Positions 1 through 8,722 are shown, counted from the stretch's first letter. The stretch is DNA of 31,181 nt from CAYNYF01 sp964401385 (GCA_964401385.1 CAYNYF010000050.1:1-31181), one strand, 5' to 3'. Notes: a model not told the origin generated them from the letters alone. A program made the numbers and translations.

Positions 1-1297
1 CGAAGGCCTGGATGCCCATGCGGTGCAGCGTGGGGGCGCGGTTCAGCAGCACCGGATGCTGATGGATGACATCTTCCAGGATGTCCCAGATTTCCCTGTC
101 CTTGCGTTCGATCATCCGCTTGGCGGACTTGATGGTGTCGGCCAATCCGCGCTCGCGCAGGCGGCGGATGATGAACGGCTGATAAAGCTCCAGCGCGATC
201 TTCTTCGGCAGCCCGCACTGGTGCAGACGCAGCTCCGGGCCGACCACGATCACCGACCGGGCCGAGTAGTCCACTCGCTTGCCCAGCAGGTTCTCGCGGA
301 ACCGCCCCTGCTTGCCCTTGATCATGTCGGTGAGACTCTTGAGCGGGCGGTTGGAGCTGCCCAGCACGGGTCGGCGGCAGCGCCCGTTATCGAAGAGAGC
401 GTCCATCGCCTGCTGGAGCATTCGCTTCTCGTTGCGGATGATCACTTCCGGGGCGTTGAGATCGATCAGCTTTTTGAGGCGGTTGTTGCGGTTGATGATG
501 CGACGGTACAGGTCGTTCAGATCCGAGGTGGCGAAGTTGCCGCTCTCCAGCAGCACCAGCGGGCGCAGCTCCGGCGGGATAACCGGAATGACCTCCATGA
601 CCATCCACTCCGGCTTGCTGCCGGACTTCCGGATGGCTTCGGTCAGTTTCAGTCGCTTTGTCAGGTCCTTGATCTTCTGCTTGGAGGAGGTCTTCTTCAG
701 CTCCAGACGAAGTTGGGCCGACAGCTCGGCCAAGTCGGTCTTTACCAGCAGGGCGCGGACGGCCTCAGCGCCCATCGTCGCCGTGAAATCCCTGCCGTAC
801 TTGTCATGGGCCGAGCGGTACTCATCTTCCGTCAGCACCTGCTGGTACTTCAACGGCGTCTCGCCGGGTTCGACGACCGCGTAGTTCTGGAAGAGGATGA
901 TTTTTTCCAGATCGGACGTCTTCATTCCCAGCAGCGTCCCCAGCCGCGAGGGCAGGGCCTTGAAGAACCAGATGTGCACGATCGGCGCGGCCAGGTTGAT
1001 GTGGCCCATTCGCTTCCGTCGGACGCGGGAGTGAGTGACCTTCACCCCGCAGCGGTCACAGATGATGCCCTTGTGCTTTGTGCCTTTGTACTTCCCGCAG
1101 GCACACTCCCAGTCCCTCTCCGGGCCGAAGATGCGCTCGCAGAACAGCCCGTCCCGTTCGGGCCGATACGTCCGGTAGTTGATGGTCTCGGGCTTCTTGA
1201 CCTCGCCGAACGACCAGCTCCGGATGTCGTTGGGGCTGGCCAGCCCGACCTTCACCGAACCGTAGTCGTTGATCCTGTCATACGCGTTTTCGATCAT
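1..1297 (-). CDS. rpoC: RNA polymerase beta' subunit (N-terminal part, cut by window edge)
   Basis: This is the first 432 residues of the largest RNA polymerase subunit; the rest lies beyond base 1. It supplies the clamp and, further on, the catalytic Mg site of the transcribing enzyme. The ATG at 1297 begins MIENAYDRINDYGSVK and is preceded by AGGAG at 9 nt. The N-terminal zinc ribbon is visible as C65, C67, C80 and C83 (ECACGKYKG...CDRCGV). Further motifs are GHINLAAPIVHIWF, then NRNNRLKKL around the rudder/lid region, KQGRFRENLLGKRVDYSARS and NRAPTLHRMG near the cut end. These match bacterial RpoC throughout with no gap. It follows rpoB by 69 bp on the same strand, the universal bacterial order, and is surely cotranscribed. 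The reading frame is open to the window edge, so the truncation is only due to the window. Confidence 0.98.
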   Translation of the reverse strand, partial: MIENAYDRINDYGSVKVGLASPNDIRSWSFGEVKKPETINYRTYRPERDGLFCERIFGPERDWECACGKYKGTKHKGIICDRCGVKVTHSRVRRKRMGHINLAAPIVHIWFFKALPSRLGTLLGMKTSDLEKIILFQNYAVVEPGETPLKYQQVLTEDEYRSAHDKYGRDFTATMGAEAVRALLVKTDLAELSAQLRLELKKTSSKQKIKDLTKRLKLTEAIRKSGSKPEWMVMEVIPVIPPELRPLVLLESGNFATSDLNDLYRRIINRNNRLKKLIDLNAPEVIIRNEKRMLQQAMDALFDNGRCRRPVLGSSNRPLKSLTDMIKGKQGRFRENLLGKRVDYSARSVIVVGPELRLHQCGLPKKIALELYQPFIIRRLRERGLADTIKSAKRMIERKDREIWDILEDVIHQHPVLLNRAPTLHRMGIQAF

Positions 1298-1366
1298 CCT
1301 AATCCGCTCCTGGTTGCGCCTTGCAGGGCCGCAACCTATTCATCCCGGCTCTCCAGCCGAAACGGA

Positions 1367-4300
1367 TTACCCTAGGAGACTCTTCTTCTCCAATTGCACG
1401 TTCAGCCCGAGGCCCCTGAGTTCGTTGCAGAGCACGTCGAACGACACCGGCGTGCCGGCCTCGAGGGTGTTGTTGCCCTTGACCATCGACTCGTAGATCT
1501 TCGTCCGCCCTTCCACGTCGTCGCTCTTGACGGTCAGCATTTCCTGAAGGGTATAGCTGGCGCCGTAGGCCTCCAGCGCCCAAACCTCCATCTCGCCGAA
1601 TCGCTGCCCGCCGGTGCGGGCCTTGCCTCCCAGCGGCTGCTGGGTGATCAGCGAATACGGCCCGGTCGAGCGGGCGTGGATCTTGTCGTCCACCAGGTGG
1701 TGAAGCTTGCTCACGTACATATACCCCACGGTGACCTTCTGCTCGAACGGCTCACCAGTGCGACCGTCATAGGCGGTCACTTTGCCGTCGCCGGGCATTT
1801 CCACCAGAAGCTCGTGGGTCTCGCCGGCCTTCTGGACGACCTCTAGATCCTCGCGCCGAGAGCGCACGTGCTCGTTGGCCTGCTCGATGTGCCGGAAGAT
1901 TTCCTCTTCGCTGGCGCCATCGAAGACGGGGCTGACGGCCTTGAACCCCAGCACCGCCGCCGCCCAGCCGAGGTGCGATTCCAGGATCTGGCCGACGTTC
2001 ATTCGGCTGGGAACGCCCAGCGGGTCCAAGCAGATGCCCACAGGCGTGCCGTCCGCCAGAAACGGCATGTCCTCTTCCGGAAGGATGCGGGCGATCACAC
2101 CCTTGTTTCCGTGCCGCCCGGCCATTTTGTCGCCCACGGAGAGCCGGCGCTTGGTGGCGACGTACACCTTCACCATCTCCAGCACGCCGGACGGCAACTC
2201 GTCGCCGCGCTTCATGTGGCCGAGCTTTCGCTCCTTCTCCCTGATGATTTCCTGGACCATCGGCCAGTAGCGGCGGTAGGTTGCCTCGCCTCGCTGGCGA
2301 TCGGCCGCCCGCCCTTTGATCCACTTGGCGGTGAAGTTCTCGATCTGTTCCAGGATGACCGCATCGATGTCGCTCTGCCCGACCTTTTGCCGGGTGGTCG
2401 GGTCCACCATCGCCGTGCCGGACACCTCGTTGATCTCCTCGCACATCTTGCGGAAGATCTTGACGGTCTTGGCGTCCATCTCGGCCGTATATGCCCTTAC
2501 CTGTTTGTTCAGGGCGCGCTTCTGCTCGTCGGACATCTGTACCCGCCGGCTGAAGCGCTTGGCATCGATGACGACGCCCTCCTCGCCGGCGGGCAGCTCC
2601 AGCGAATCATTCTTCACGTCCTCGCCGGCCCGGCCGAAGATCGCGTGCAGCAGCTTCTCCTCCGGAGTCAGCTCGCTCTTGGACTTGGGCGCGACCTTTC
2701 CGACCAGGATGTCTCCGGCCGCGACGCGCACGCCCACCTGCACGATTCCGCTTTCGTCGAGGTAGCGCAGGGCCTTCTCCGAAACGTTGGGAATATCGCG
2801 GGTGAACTCTTCGCGCCCCAGCTTGGTCTCCCGGATTTCCACCTCGTACTCTTCGATGTGGATGGAGGTGAACGCGTCTGCCTCGACCAGGCCCTCGGAG
2901 ATCAGAATGGCGTCCTCGAAGTTGTACCCGTCAAAGGGCATGAACGCCACCAGCACGTTGCGCCCAAGAGCCAACTCGCCGTAGCTACAGGCCGGGCCGT
3001 CGGCGATGACTTGGCCCTTCCGCACCCGCTGGCCGACCTGGACGATGGGCTTCTGGTTCAAGCAGGTGCGCTCGTTCAGACGGGCGAACTTGCGCAGTTC
3101 ATACTCGTCGATGTTATCAATGACGATCCGCTCGGCATCGACATAGGTGACGGTTCCGTTCCTCCGGGCCTTGACGATCATGCCGGAGTTGGCCGCAACC
3201 AGAGCTTCCACGCCCGTGCACACGATGGCCGGCTCGGTCCGTATCAGCGGCACCGCTTGGCGCTGCATGTTTGAGCCCATCAGCGCCCGGTTGGCGTCGT
3301 CGTGCTCCAGGAACGGAATCAGCGACGCCGACACGCCCACCGTCTGCTTCGGGCTGACGTCCACGTACTCCACGTCGCTGTTGTTGACTTGGGTGACTTC
3401 ACCTTTGGCGCGGGCCAGGATGAGTCCCTCCGGCAACTTCGCAGTCGCCCGCCCCGTGCGCGCGTCGATCTCCAGGGCGTTCGGCGGCGCCAAGACCGTT
3501 TCCATCTCCTCGTCCGCCCGCAGCCACTGGATATCGTCGGAGATCTTGCCCTGCCGCACGCGCCGGTACGGGGTGATTATGAATCCGTACTCATCCACCG
3601 CGGCGTACAGGCTCAGCGAAGAGATCAAGCCGATGTTGTTGCCCTCGGGGGTCTCCACCGGGCAGACCCGCCCGTAGTGACTGATGTGCACGTCGCGGAC
3701 CTCGAAACCGGCCCGCTTGCGGTTCAGGCCTCCCGGGCCCAACGCGCTCAGTCGGCGCTCGTGGGTCAACTGGCTCAAGGGGTTGGTCTGATCGACGACC
3801 TGGCTGAGCTCGCTGCGTCCGAAAAAGTATTCGATGCTGGAGGAGACGGACTTGCTGTTGACCAGTTCGGCGATCTTGCGCAGATCCTCGGCGTCCCTGA
3901 GGCTGATTCGCTCCTGGACCGTCCGCCGCAGTTTCAAGAACCCCTTTCGCATCTCGTCGGCGGCCAGTTCGTCGATGGTCCGCAGCCGGCGGTTGCCCAG
4001 GTGGTCGATATCGTCGATGACGCCCTTCCCGGCCCGCAGACGCATGATGTACTTCAGAGTGTTGACCATGTCGTCGGGACGTAGCGTCATGACCGTTTCG
4101 GGGACGTCCTGCTGAAACTTCCGATTCAGCCGGAAGCGACCGACTTTGCCCAGCCGATACCGGTTCTCGTCGTAGAATTTCTCGGCGAACAGGGTTTTGG
4201 CCTTCTCGATCTGGGGGGGGTTGCCCGGGCGCAGGCGGGCATAGATCCGCAGCAGGGACGCTTCGTGCGAATCGGTTGTATCCTCCGCGAGGGTGTCCAG

Positions 4301-5137
4301 GATAAGTGGATCGCTGGGACGGATGACCACCTCGATCTTCTTCCTGACGCCCGTCTGAATCCGAGTGACCGCGTCGCCGAGCTGCCGGCCGGCCGCCACC
4401 AACTCCTCGCCGCTCTTGCGATCAACGATCGGTTCCACGGCGAACATCTGCGGCTTGGCCGCGCTCGGGTCGATCTTTTCGGACTCGTAAAACTCCCGTA
4501 TGATCGCCCCCGTCGAGCCGTACGCCTCATCCATCCCCCGCAGAAACGTGGTGACCGGGAACCGGCTGGACTGGTCGATCTTGATCCAGAGCGAGTCGCG
4601 CTTGCTCACGCCCATTTCAATCCAACTGCCGCGCTCGGGAATGATCCTGGCCCCATGCAGCGGACGGTCGGATTCCTGAAATTCGATCGTGAAGTCCACC
4701 CCGGGAGACCGGTGCATCTGCGAGACGATGGCCCGCTCGGCACCGTTGATGATGAACTCGCCGCCGCCGATCATGATGGGCATCTCGCCGAGGTAAACCG
4801 ACTCTTCCAGCACCTCCTTGCGGTCCTTCCGGACGAGGCGGACGCGCACCCGGAACGGCCGGCCGTACGTCAGCCGCAACTGGCGGCACTCGTCCGGCGT
4901 GTAGCGCGGCTCGCCCAACTCGTACCAGACGTACTCCAGCCGGTGCTGACCGTCGTAACTCTCGATCGGGAAGACTTCCCGCAGCAGCGCCTCCAGCCCT
5001 CCGCGCTTGCGCTTTTCGGGCGCCGCGTCGACCTGGATAAAACGGTCGTAGCTGAGAGTTTGAATCTGGATCAGGTCCGGCGCGTCGATCACGTCGCCGA
5101 CTTTCGAAAAGTCCAACGTCCTGTCCATCCGCAGCAT
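1367..5137 (-). CDS. rpoB: RNA polymerase beta subunit
   Basis: Complete 1256-residue RNA polymerase beta subunit. ATG at 5137 has GAGGG 9 nt upstream; an in-frame ATG at 5128 is a less likely alternative. Landmarks in order are the N-terminal lobe (GGEFIINGAERAIVSQ, about 124-140), the rifampicin-pocket region (FFGRSELSQVVDQTNPLS, 438-455, then HERRLSALGPGGL), RVCPVETPEGNNIGL (490-504), AFMPFDGYNFEDAILISE (731-748) and the catalytic-site stretch RRLSVGDKMAGRHGNKG (997-1013). The C-terminus has the anchor that binds beta' (FGEMEVWALEAYGA). Length is typical of forms lacking the big lineage inserts of E. coli (1342). In the rifampicin region E443, V447 and V448 replace the E. coli residues Q510, F514 and M515. 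The gene sits between rplL (148 bp upstream, with hairpins) and rpoC (69 bp downstream). Confidence 0.98.
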   Translation of the reverse strand: MLRMDRTLDFSKVGDVIDAPDLIQIQTLSYDRFIQVDAAPEKRKRGGLEALLREVFPIESYDGQHRLEYVWYELGEPRYTPDECRQLRLTYGRPFRVRVRLVRKDRKEVLEESVYLGEMPIMIGGGEFIINGAERAIVSQMHRSPGVDFTIEFQESDRPLHGARIIPERGSWIEMGVSKRDSLWIKIDQSSRFPVTTFLRGMDEAYGSTGAIIREFYESEKIDPSAAKPQMFAVEPIVDRKSGEELVAAGRQLGDAVTRIQTGVRKKIEVVIRPSDPLILDTLAEDTTDSHEASLLRIYARLRPGNPPQIEKAKTLFAEKFYDENRYRLGKVGRFRLNRKFQQDVPETVMTLRPDDMVNTLKYIMRLRAGKGVIDDIDHLGNRRLRTIDELAADEMRKGFLKLRRTVQERISLRDAEDLRKIAELVNSKSVSSSIEYFFGRSELSQVVDQTNPLSQLTHERRLSALGPGGLNRKRAGFEVRDVHISHYGRVCPVETPEGNNIGLISSLSLYAAVDEYGFIITPYRRVRQGKISDDIQWLRADEEMETVLAPPNALEIDARTGRATAKLPEGLILARAKGEVTQVNNSDVEYVDVSPKQTVGVSASLIPFLEHDDANRALMGSNMQRQAVPLIRTEPAIVCTGVEALVAANSGMIVKARRNGTVTYVDAERIVIDNIDEYELRKFARLNERTCLNQKPIVQVGQRVRKGQVIADGPACSYGELALGRNVLVAFMPFDGYNFEDAILISEGLVEADAFTSIHIEEYEVEIRETKLGREEFTRDIPNVSEKALRYLDESGIVQVGVRVAAGDILVGKVAPKSKSELTPEEKLLHAIFGRAGEDVKNDSLELPAGEEGVVIDAKRFSRRVQMSDEQKRALNKQVRAYTAEMDAKTVKIFRKMCEEINEVSGTAMVDPTTRQKVGQSDIDAVILEQIENFTAKWIKGRAADRQRGEATYRRYWPMVQEIIREKERKLGHMKRGDELPSGVLEMVKVYVATKRRLSVGDKMAGRHGNKGVIARILPEEDMPFLADGTPVGICLDPLGVPSRMNVGQILESHLGWAAAVLGFKAVSPVFDGASEEEIFRHIEQANEHVRSRREDLEVVQKAGETHELLVEMPGDGKVTAYDGRTGEPFEQKVTVGYMYVSKLHHLVDDKIHARSTGPYSLITQQPLGGKARTGGQRFGEMEVWALEAYGASYTLQEMLTVKSDDVEGRTKIYESMVKGNNTLEAGTPVSFDVLCNELRGLGLNVQLEKKSLLG

Positions 5138-5195
5138 AGCTGTTCGCCCTCGATTCTACGCCTCTGGCCCATGCCCCCGGCGAGTCGGGTCATCC

Positions 5196-5215
5196 GAACG
5201 CGATGCGTCGCGTTC
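5196..5215 (-). other. Hairpin in rplL-rpoB gap (possible attenuator or processing site)
   Basis: A perfect 8-bp inverted repeat (GAACGCGA / TCGCGTTC) with a 4-nt loop lies in the 148-bp gap between rplL and rpoB. No T-run follows it on the minus strand, so it is not a classic intrinsic terminator. In E. coli this gap carries a partial terminator and an RNase III site that set the lower rpoB level; a similar role here is inference from position. Confidence 0.45.
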
Positions 5216-5270
5216 AGGGCCCTCGCCCGTCGGCGGCCTTCCAGTCGTCGGAACGCTCATCATCCTGCCG

Positions 5271-5285
5271 TCGCATCCTGTGCGA
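5271..5285 (-). other. Small hairpin directly after the rplL stop
   Basis: TCGCA and TGCGA arms of 5 bp with a 5-nt loop abut the rplL stop codon. It is weak alone, but with the 8-bp hairpin 55 bp further on it makes two structured elements between the stalk gene and rpoB. No T-tract is present. Confidence 0.3.
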
Positions 5286-5705
5286 TCACGCAACCTCCGC
5301 CACGGCGCCGGCTTCGGTTAGCTGTTTGACGGCCTGCTCGGCGTCTTCCTTGCTGACGCCCTGCTTGACCGGCTTGGGGGCGCCTTCCACAAGATCCTTG
5401 GCCTCTTTGAGCCCAAGGCTTGTCATGGCGCGCACCGCCTTGATGACCTGGATCTTCTTTTCGCCGATCTCCTTGAGAATGACGTCGAAGGAAGTCTTTT
5501 CCTCCACCTCAGCCGCCGCCTCCCCGCCGCCGGGGGCGACGACGACCGCGGCCGCTGCGGCCGGCTCGATCCCGTGCTCGACCTCCAGGTACTGCCCAAG
5601 CTCAACCGCCTGCTTCAGTGTCAACTCGGCAATCTGATCGCCCAGCTTCTTGATCGCCGGGTCGAATTCCTTGGCCTCCGCCGCCGATTCTTTCTCTTCC
5701 GTCAT
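5286..5705 (-). CDS. rplL: Ribosomal protein bL12 (L7/L12)
   Basis: Stalk protein of the large ribosomal subunit, 139 residues, which recruits and activates the translational GTPases, including the EF-Tu encoded upstream. The ATG at 5705 is chosen because AGGAG lies 9 nt before it; a TTG three codons further upstream (5714) would directly abut that same site. The architecture is classic: an N-terminal dimerisation domain (IAELTLKQAVELGQYLEVEHGI), an Ala/Gly-rich hinge (AAAAAVVVAPGGGEAA), and a C-terminal factor-binding domain with KTSFDVILKEIGEKKIQVIKAVR and GLKEAKDLVEGAPKPVKQGVSKEDA. It is slightly longer than the about 120-130 residues usual for the family because of an acidic N-terminal extension (TEEKESAAEAKEFD). 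It lies 142 bp downstream of rplJ, whose product anchors it. Confidence 0.97.
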   Translation of the reverse strand: MTEEKESAAEAKEFDPAIKKLGDQIAELTLKQAVELGQYLEVEHGIEPAAAAAVVVAPGGGEAAAEVEEKTSFDVILKEIGEKKIQVIKAVRAMTSLGLKEAKDLVEGAPKPVKQGVSKEDAEQAVKQLTEAGAVAEVA

Positions 5706-5847
5706 CGTTTCCAACTCCTGCCACTTACTACACTTGCCGGCCTGATAGGTGAGGCCACCGCGACCTCATTTAATCCCGCCGGACGTCGGGACCAATCCGC
5801 GGCCGACGATCTGTCTAACCAAAGTGAAAACCTGCACGCCCCGGGCG

Positions 5848-6393
5848 TCAGTTCTCCACGGCTTGGGCTTCCTGGGCTCTGTCCTGGACGGTCTTCACGA
5901 CGCCCGCCAAGTACCCGCCCGGCCCCAGCATCGCCCCGGCCAGCCGGGCGCCCGGAGAGGACGCCGATCTCACCAGATTTCCCAGCGCCTCCGGGCGCGT
6001 CGGATACCTGCTGAGCTCCTGCACGCGGTCGGAGCCGAACACCTCCCTCTCCATCAGCGCGCCCTTGACGGTCAAGGCCGGAACGTCTTTGCGGCGGTCC
6101 AGCAGTTCTCGCACCAGGGCCACGATGCCGACCTTGTCGCCACCGCCATATACCAGGGCGCACGGGCCTTCGAGCAACTCACATGCGACCGACAGACCCA
6201 CTTCCGTCAAGGCCTGTTTGCCAATGGAGTTCTTCACCACCGTCAGGTAAATGTCCCGCTCACGGAGGCTCCGGCGAAGCTCGTTGTTTGCCAAACCGTC
6301 CACGCCTGCCAAGCTCAGCACGGCCAGAGACTCCAAGCCGGTCAGTCGCTTGACCAGCTCTTTACGCAACAGCGCTTTTACGGGCTTACTCAT
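5848..6393 (-). CDS. rplJ: Ribosomal protein uL10
   Basis: Base of the ribosomal stalk, 181 residues; it binds 23S rRNA and carries bL12 dimers on its C-terminal helix. The start is ATG at 6393 (MSKPVKALLRKELVKRL), 11 bp after rplA; an upstream in-frame extension to 6450 would overlap rplA and lacks family resemblance. Visible family features are the N-terminal LAVLSLAGVDGLANNELRRSLRERDIYLTVVKNSIGKQAL and the following EGPCALVYGG block. The usual C-terminal region is shorter and less clearly a long bL12-binding helix. No good ribosome-binding site precedes it, so translation is probably coupled to rplA. The rplJ leader that binds L10 in E. coli cannot exist in the same form here, because only 11 bp separate it from rplA. 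Confidence 0.95.
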   Translation of the reverse strand: MSKPVKALLRKELVKRLTGLESLAVLSLAGVDGLANNELRRSLRERDIYLTVVKNSIGKQALTEVGLSVACELLEGPCALVYGGGDKVGIVALVRELLDRRKDVPALTVKGALMEREVFGSDRVQELSRYPTRPEALGNLVRSASSPGARLAGAMLGPGGYLAGVVKTVQDRAQEAQAVEN

Positions 6394-6404
6394 GGCTACA
6401 CCCA

Positions 6405-7088
6405 CTACACCAGCAATTCGATGGCCGGCGTCATCGTGGCGCTGATACACGCCTTCTGCATGTAAGTACCCTTGGTGCTGGACGGCTTCATCGCCCGGAG
6501 CCGAGCCAGCATCGTCTCGATGTTCTCAACCAGCCGTTTGTCTTCGAAGCTCAGCTTGCCAACCGGGACGTGCACGTTGCCGCCGTCGTCGTTGCGAAAC
6601 TCGATCTTGCCGGCGGCGTACTCGCGCACGGCTGTGGCGATGTCGTCCACGACCGTGCCGGCCTTGGGGGAGGGCATCTTTCCGGCCGGACCGAGAATCC
6701 TCCCAAGCCGGGAAACGCTCCGCATCATCGCAGGCACGGCCACGGTCACGTCAAAGTCCGTCCAGCCGTCCTGTATCTTCCGGATCAGCTCATCTCCGCC
6801 GGCCTCTATGGCGCCGGCCTCACGCGCGAGCTCGACCTGGCTGTCCTCGCAGAAGGCCACCACCCGCTTGGCCTTGCCGATGCCGTGCGGCAGCGAGATC
6901 GATCCGCGGACCCGCTGGTCGGACTGCTTGGGATCGATGCCCAACCACACCGCCAACTCCACCGTCTGGTCGAACTTGGTGTGGTTGAACTGTTTGAGGA
7001 TCGCAATCGCCTCTGGCACCGGCTGCGGCTGGTCCGGAACCTTTTCCGTCTCGGCCCGGTACCGCTTACCGTGGCCACGCTTGCCCAT
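6405..7088 (-). CDS. rplA: Ribosomal protein uL1
   Basis: L1 stalk protein of the large subunit, 227 residues, moving deacylated tRNA out of the E site. The ATG at 7088 has AGGAG 6 nt upstream; a TTG at 7109 lies upstream of that site and is rejected. Visible motifs are FDQTVELAVWLGIDPKQSDQ, VRGSISLPHGIGKAKRVVAF, the L1 signature region with LGRILGPAGKMPSPKAGTV, and the C-terminal MKPSSTKGTYMQKACISATM. All match bacterial uL1. A small CCCC/GGGG hairpin (7102-7114) lies just before the Shine-Dalgarno sequence and could mask it. Binding of L1 to its own message is known in E. coli, but I cannot identify the site here with certainty. It lies 163 bp downstream of rplK. Confidence 0.97.
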   Translation of the reverse strand: MGKRGHGKRYRAETEKVPDQPQPVPEAIAILKQFNHTKFDQTVELAVWLGIDPKQSDQRVRGSISLPHGIGKAKRVVAFCEDSQVELAREAGAIEAGGDELIRKIQDGWTDFDVTVAVPAMMRSVSRLGRILGPAGKMPSPKAGTVVDDIATAVREYAAGKIEFRNDDGGNVHVPVGKLSFEDKRLVENIETMLARLRAMKPSSTKGTYMQKACISATMTPAIELLV

Positions 7089-7101
7089 GATCAACTCCTT
7101 G

Positions 7102-7114
7102 CCCCGCAAAGGGG
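7102..7114 (-). promoter_or_regulatory. Small hairpin before rplA ribosome-binding site
   Basis: CCCC and GGGG arms around a 5-nt loop sit a few bases upstream of the AGGAG of rplA, in the 163-bp rplK-rplA gap. Position suggests a translational control element, but the stem is only 4 bp and no L1 target consensus was verified. Confidence 0.22.
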
Positions 7115-7251
7115 TCCCACTGCTATTCCGGCCCGTGGTCAGGCCCTTGCTGCTTCGGGCCGCGGAGCTCGGAAGGCCAAATCGCTCGGCAGCGACGCAC
7201 CCACCCGCGGTCTGCCGGGCGCCTTCCCGCTCAATCCGCAGTCCGTCGTCT

Positions 7252-7677
7252 TCATTCCTCGATTTCCAGGCCCATGCTGCGGGCCGTGCCCGCCACTTGC
7301 AGCATCGCGGCCTCCACAGCGAAGGCGTTCAGATCGGCCATCTTCGTCTGAGCGATCTGGCGGATCTGCTCCCGGGTGACTTTCCCGACCTTCTCCTTGT
7401 TCGGGACGCCCGAGCCCTTGGCGACACCGGCCGCTTGCTTCAACAGCACCGCCGCGGGCGGCGACTTCACCACGAACGTAAACGTCCGGTCCGCATACAC
7501 CATGATGTCGACGGTCACGATCGTCCCGTTCAGGTCTCTGGTCCGCTCGTTGAACAGGGAGACGAACTGACCGATGTTCACATTATGCTGGCCCAGCGCC
7601 GGTCCGACAGGCGGGGCAGGAGTTGCCTTCCCGCCGGGGGCCTGAAGCCTGATCTTCGCCATAACTTGCTTGGCCAT
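7252..7677 (-). CDS. rplK: Ribosomal protein uL11
   Basis: Ribosomal GTPase-associated-centre protein, 141 residues, the usual length. ATG at 7677 begins MAKQVMAKIRLQAPGG; the open frame extends upstream to 7725 but that part shows no family similarity. GAGAG lies a few bases before the ATG. The N-terminal domain has the proline-rich hinge and signature GGKATPAPPVGPALGQHNVNI, and the C-terminal RNA-binding domain has KEKVGKVTREQIRQIAQTKM and a VAGTARSMGLEI tail. It follows nusG by 61 bp, so the order secE-nusG-rplK-rplA-rplJ-rplL-rpoB-rpoC is the canonical bacterial one. Confidence 0.97.
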   Translation of the reverse strand: MAKQVMAKIRLQAPGGKATPAPPVGPALGQHNVNIGQFVSLFNERTRDLNGTIVTVDIMVYADRTFTFVVKSPPAAVLLKQAAGVAKGSGVPNKEKVGKVTREQIRQIAQTKMADLNAFAVEAAMLQVAGTARSMGLEIEE

Positions 7678-7738
7678 CGCGCTCTCTCGTTTGCTGCCCA
7701 ACCGCCTGGGGGGCCTCGGCCCCAACCCGCCTGCGGCG

Positions 7739-8293
7739 TCAGGCCTTCTCCACTTGCCAGTACTCCAACTCCACGGGCGTGGCCCGCCCGAAGATGGTCA
7801 CAATCACGCGTATAAGGCCCTTCTCGCCCAGCACCTCGTCCACCGCGCCCTCGAAATTCTCGAACGCGCCCTCCTTGATCTTGACCGGGTCGCCGCTCTT
7901 GAACTCCACGGCGAGGGTGGCGCCCTCTTCCGGGCGGCTGGCCTGCATGAGCATCTTGTCGACGTCGCTCTGACTCATCGGCACCGGTTTGCCGCTGGAG
8001 CCGATGAAATCACCCACCCCGCTCGTCTCCTTGATCATGAACCAGGCCTCTTCCCGGATCGTGCCGTCCTCCTCCAGCTCCATCTCGATGAACACGTATC
8101 CGGGGTAGAGCTTGCGTTCCACGAACTTCTTCTCGCTCGGCTTTGTCCTGGGCCGGACGCGCCGGTCCGTGGGCACCAGGACGCGCCCGATCTTTTCTTC
8201 CAGCCCTTCGATCCGGATCCTGCGTTCCAGGGCATCCCGGACCTGCTCTTCCTTGTTGGAAGCGACCCGAAGAACGTACCATTGCTTGGCCAT
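7739..8293 (-). CDS. nusG: Transcription elongation/termination factor NusG
   Basis: Universal elongation factor, 184 residues, which binds the RNA polymerase clamp and links it to Rho or to the ribosome. ATG at 8293 opens MAKQWYVLRVASNKEEQVRDAL, the start of the NGN domain. The NGN core KLYPGYVFIEMELEEDG lies about residues 61-77 and GVGDFIGSSGKPVPMS near 92-107. The C-terminal KOW domain begins at FKSGDPVKIKEGAFENFEGAV and runs to the end. Between them is an acidic linker (SRPEEGATLAVE). A long basic stretch VPTDRRVRPRTKPSEKKFVERK precedes the PGY motif, as in many non-proteobacterial NusG proteins. It begins 24 bp after secE, with which it is almost always paired. Confidence 0.97.
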   Translation of the reverse strand: MAKQWYVLRVASNKEEQVRDALERRIRIEGLEEKIGRVLVPTDRRVRPRTKPSEKKFVERKLYPGYVFIEMELEEDGTIREEAWFMIKETSGVGDFIGSSGKPVPMSQSDVDKMLMQASRPEEGATLAVEFKSGDPVKIKEGAFENFEGAVDEVLGEKGLIRVIVTIFGRATPVELEYWQVEKA

Positions 8294-8317
8294 GGGCTTC
8301 GCTCTCTGCGTAAGGCC

Positions 8318-8722
8318 TCAGTCCTCTGCGCTAATCTGCAGCACGTGGATCCATTGGAAGAAGAACCCGAACGCCAAGTCCACCGCCCAAAGCAGCGCCG
8401 CTAGAATCAACGTCGCGGCGATGACCACCTTGGTGCCGCCCACAATCTCGCGCTTGCTCGACCAGGAGACCTTTTTCATTTCACCTTCGGTGGCGATCAT
8501 GAAATCGGCGCTGCGTGGACGGTTGACAATCCACAACATCAACAACGCAACTCCCACGAAGATCGCCAGCGGGATGCCGTAGACCAGATATCTGGTCAGC
8601 TCCGTGGCGTTCAGTTGGCTCCACACGTAGTGGGCAACGACCACGCCCAGCACCCCCCCGCCGGCTAAGGTGAGCGTCCGCGTGTATTTGCCCTGTCCTC
8701 GTTTATATATCTTGAATGTCAC
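8318..8722 (-). CDS. secE: Preprotein translocase subunit SecE, three membrane segments
   Basis: Clamp subunit of the SecYEG protein-export channel, 134 residues. The start is GTG at 8722, supported by AGGTG 8 nt upstream. Three hydrophobic segments are visible: about 18-34, 46-66 and 98-122. The conserved SecE amphipathic stretch EGEMKKVSWSSKREIVGGTKVV lies just before the last segment, which is the essential part. Single-segment SecE is usual in many bacteria; the extra N-terminal pair resembles the E. coli arrangement. It lies between tRNA-Trp (134 bp upstream) and nusG (24 bp downstream), the normal place. Confidence 0.93.
   Translation of the reverse strand: MTFKIYKRGQGKYTRTLTLAGGGVLGVVVAHYVWSQLNATELTRYLVYGIPLAIFVGVALLMLWIVNRPRSADFMIATEGEMKKVSWSSKREIVGGTKVVIAATLILAALLWAVDLAFGFFFQWIHVLQISAED

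Noticed and set aside
23..1375. Long plus-strand frame opposite rpoC
   Set aside because: It is the antisense shadow of rpoC; high GC keeps antisense frames open. No family resemblance.
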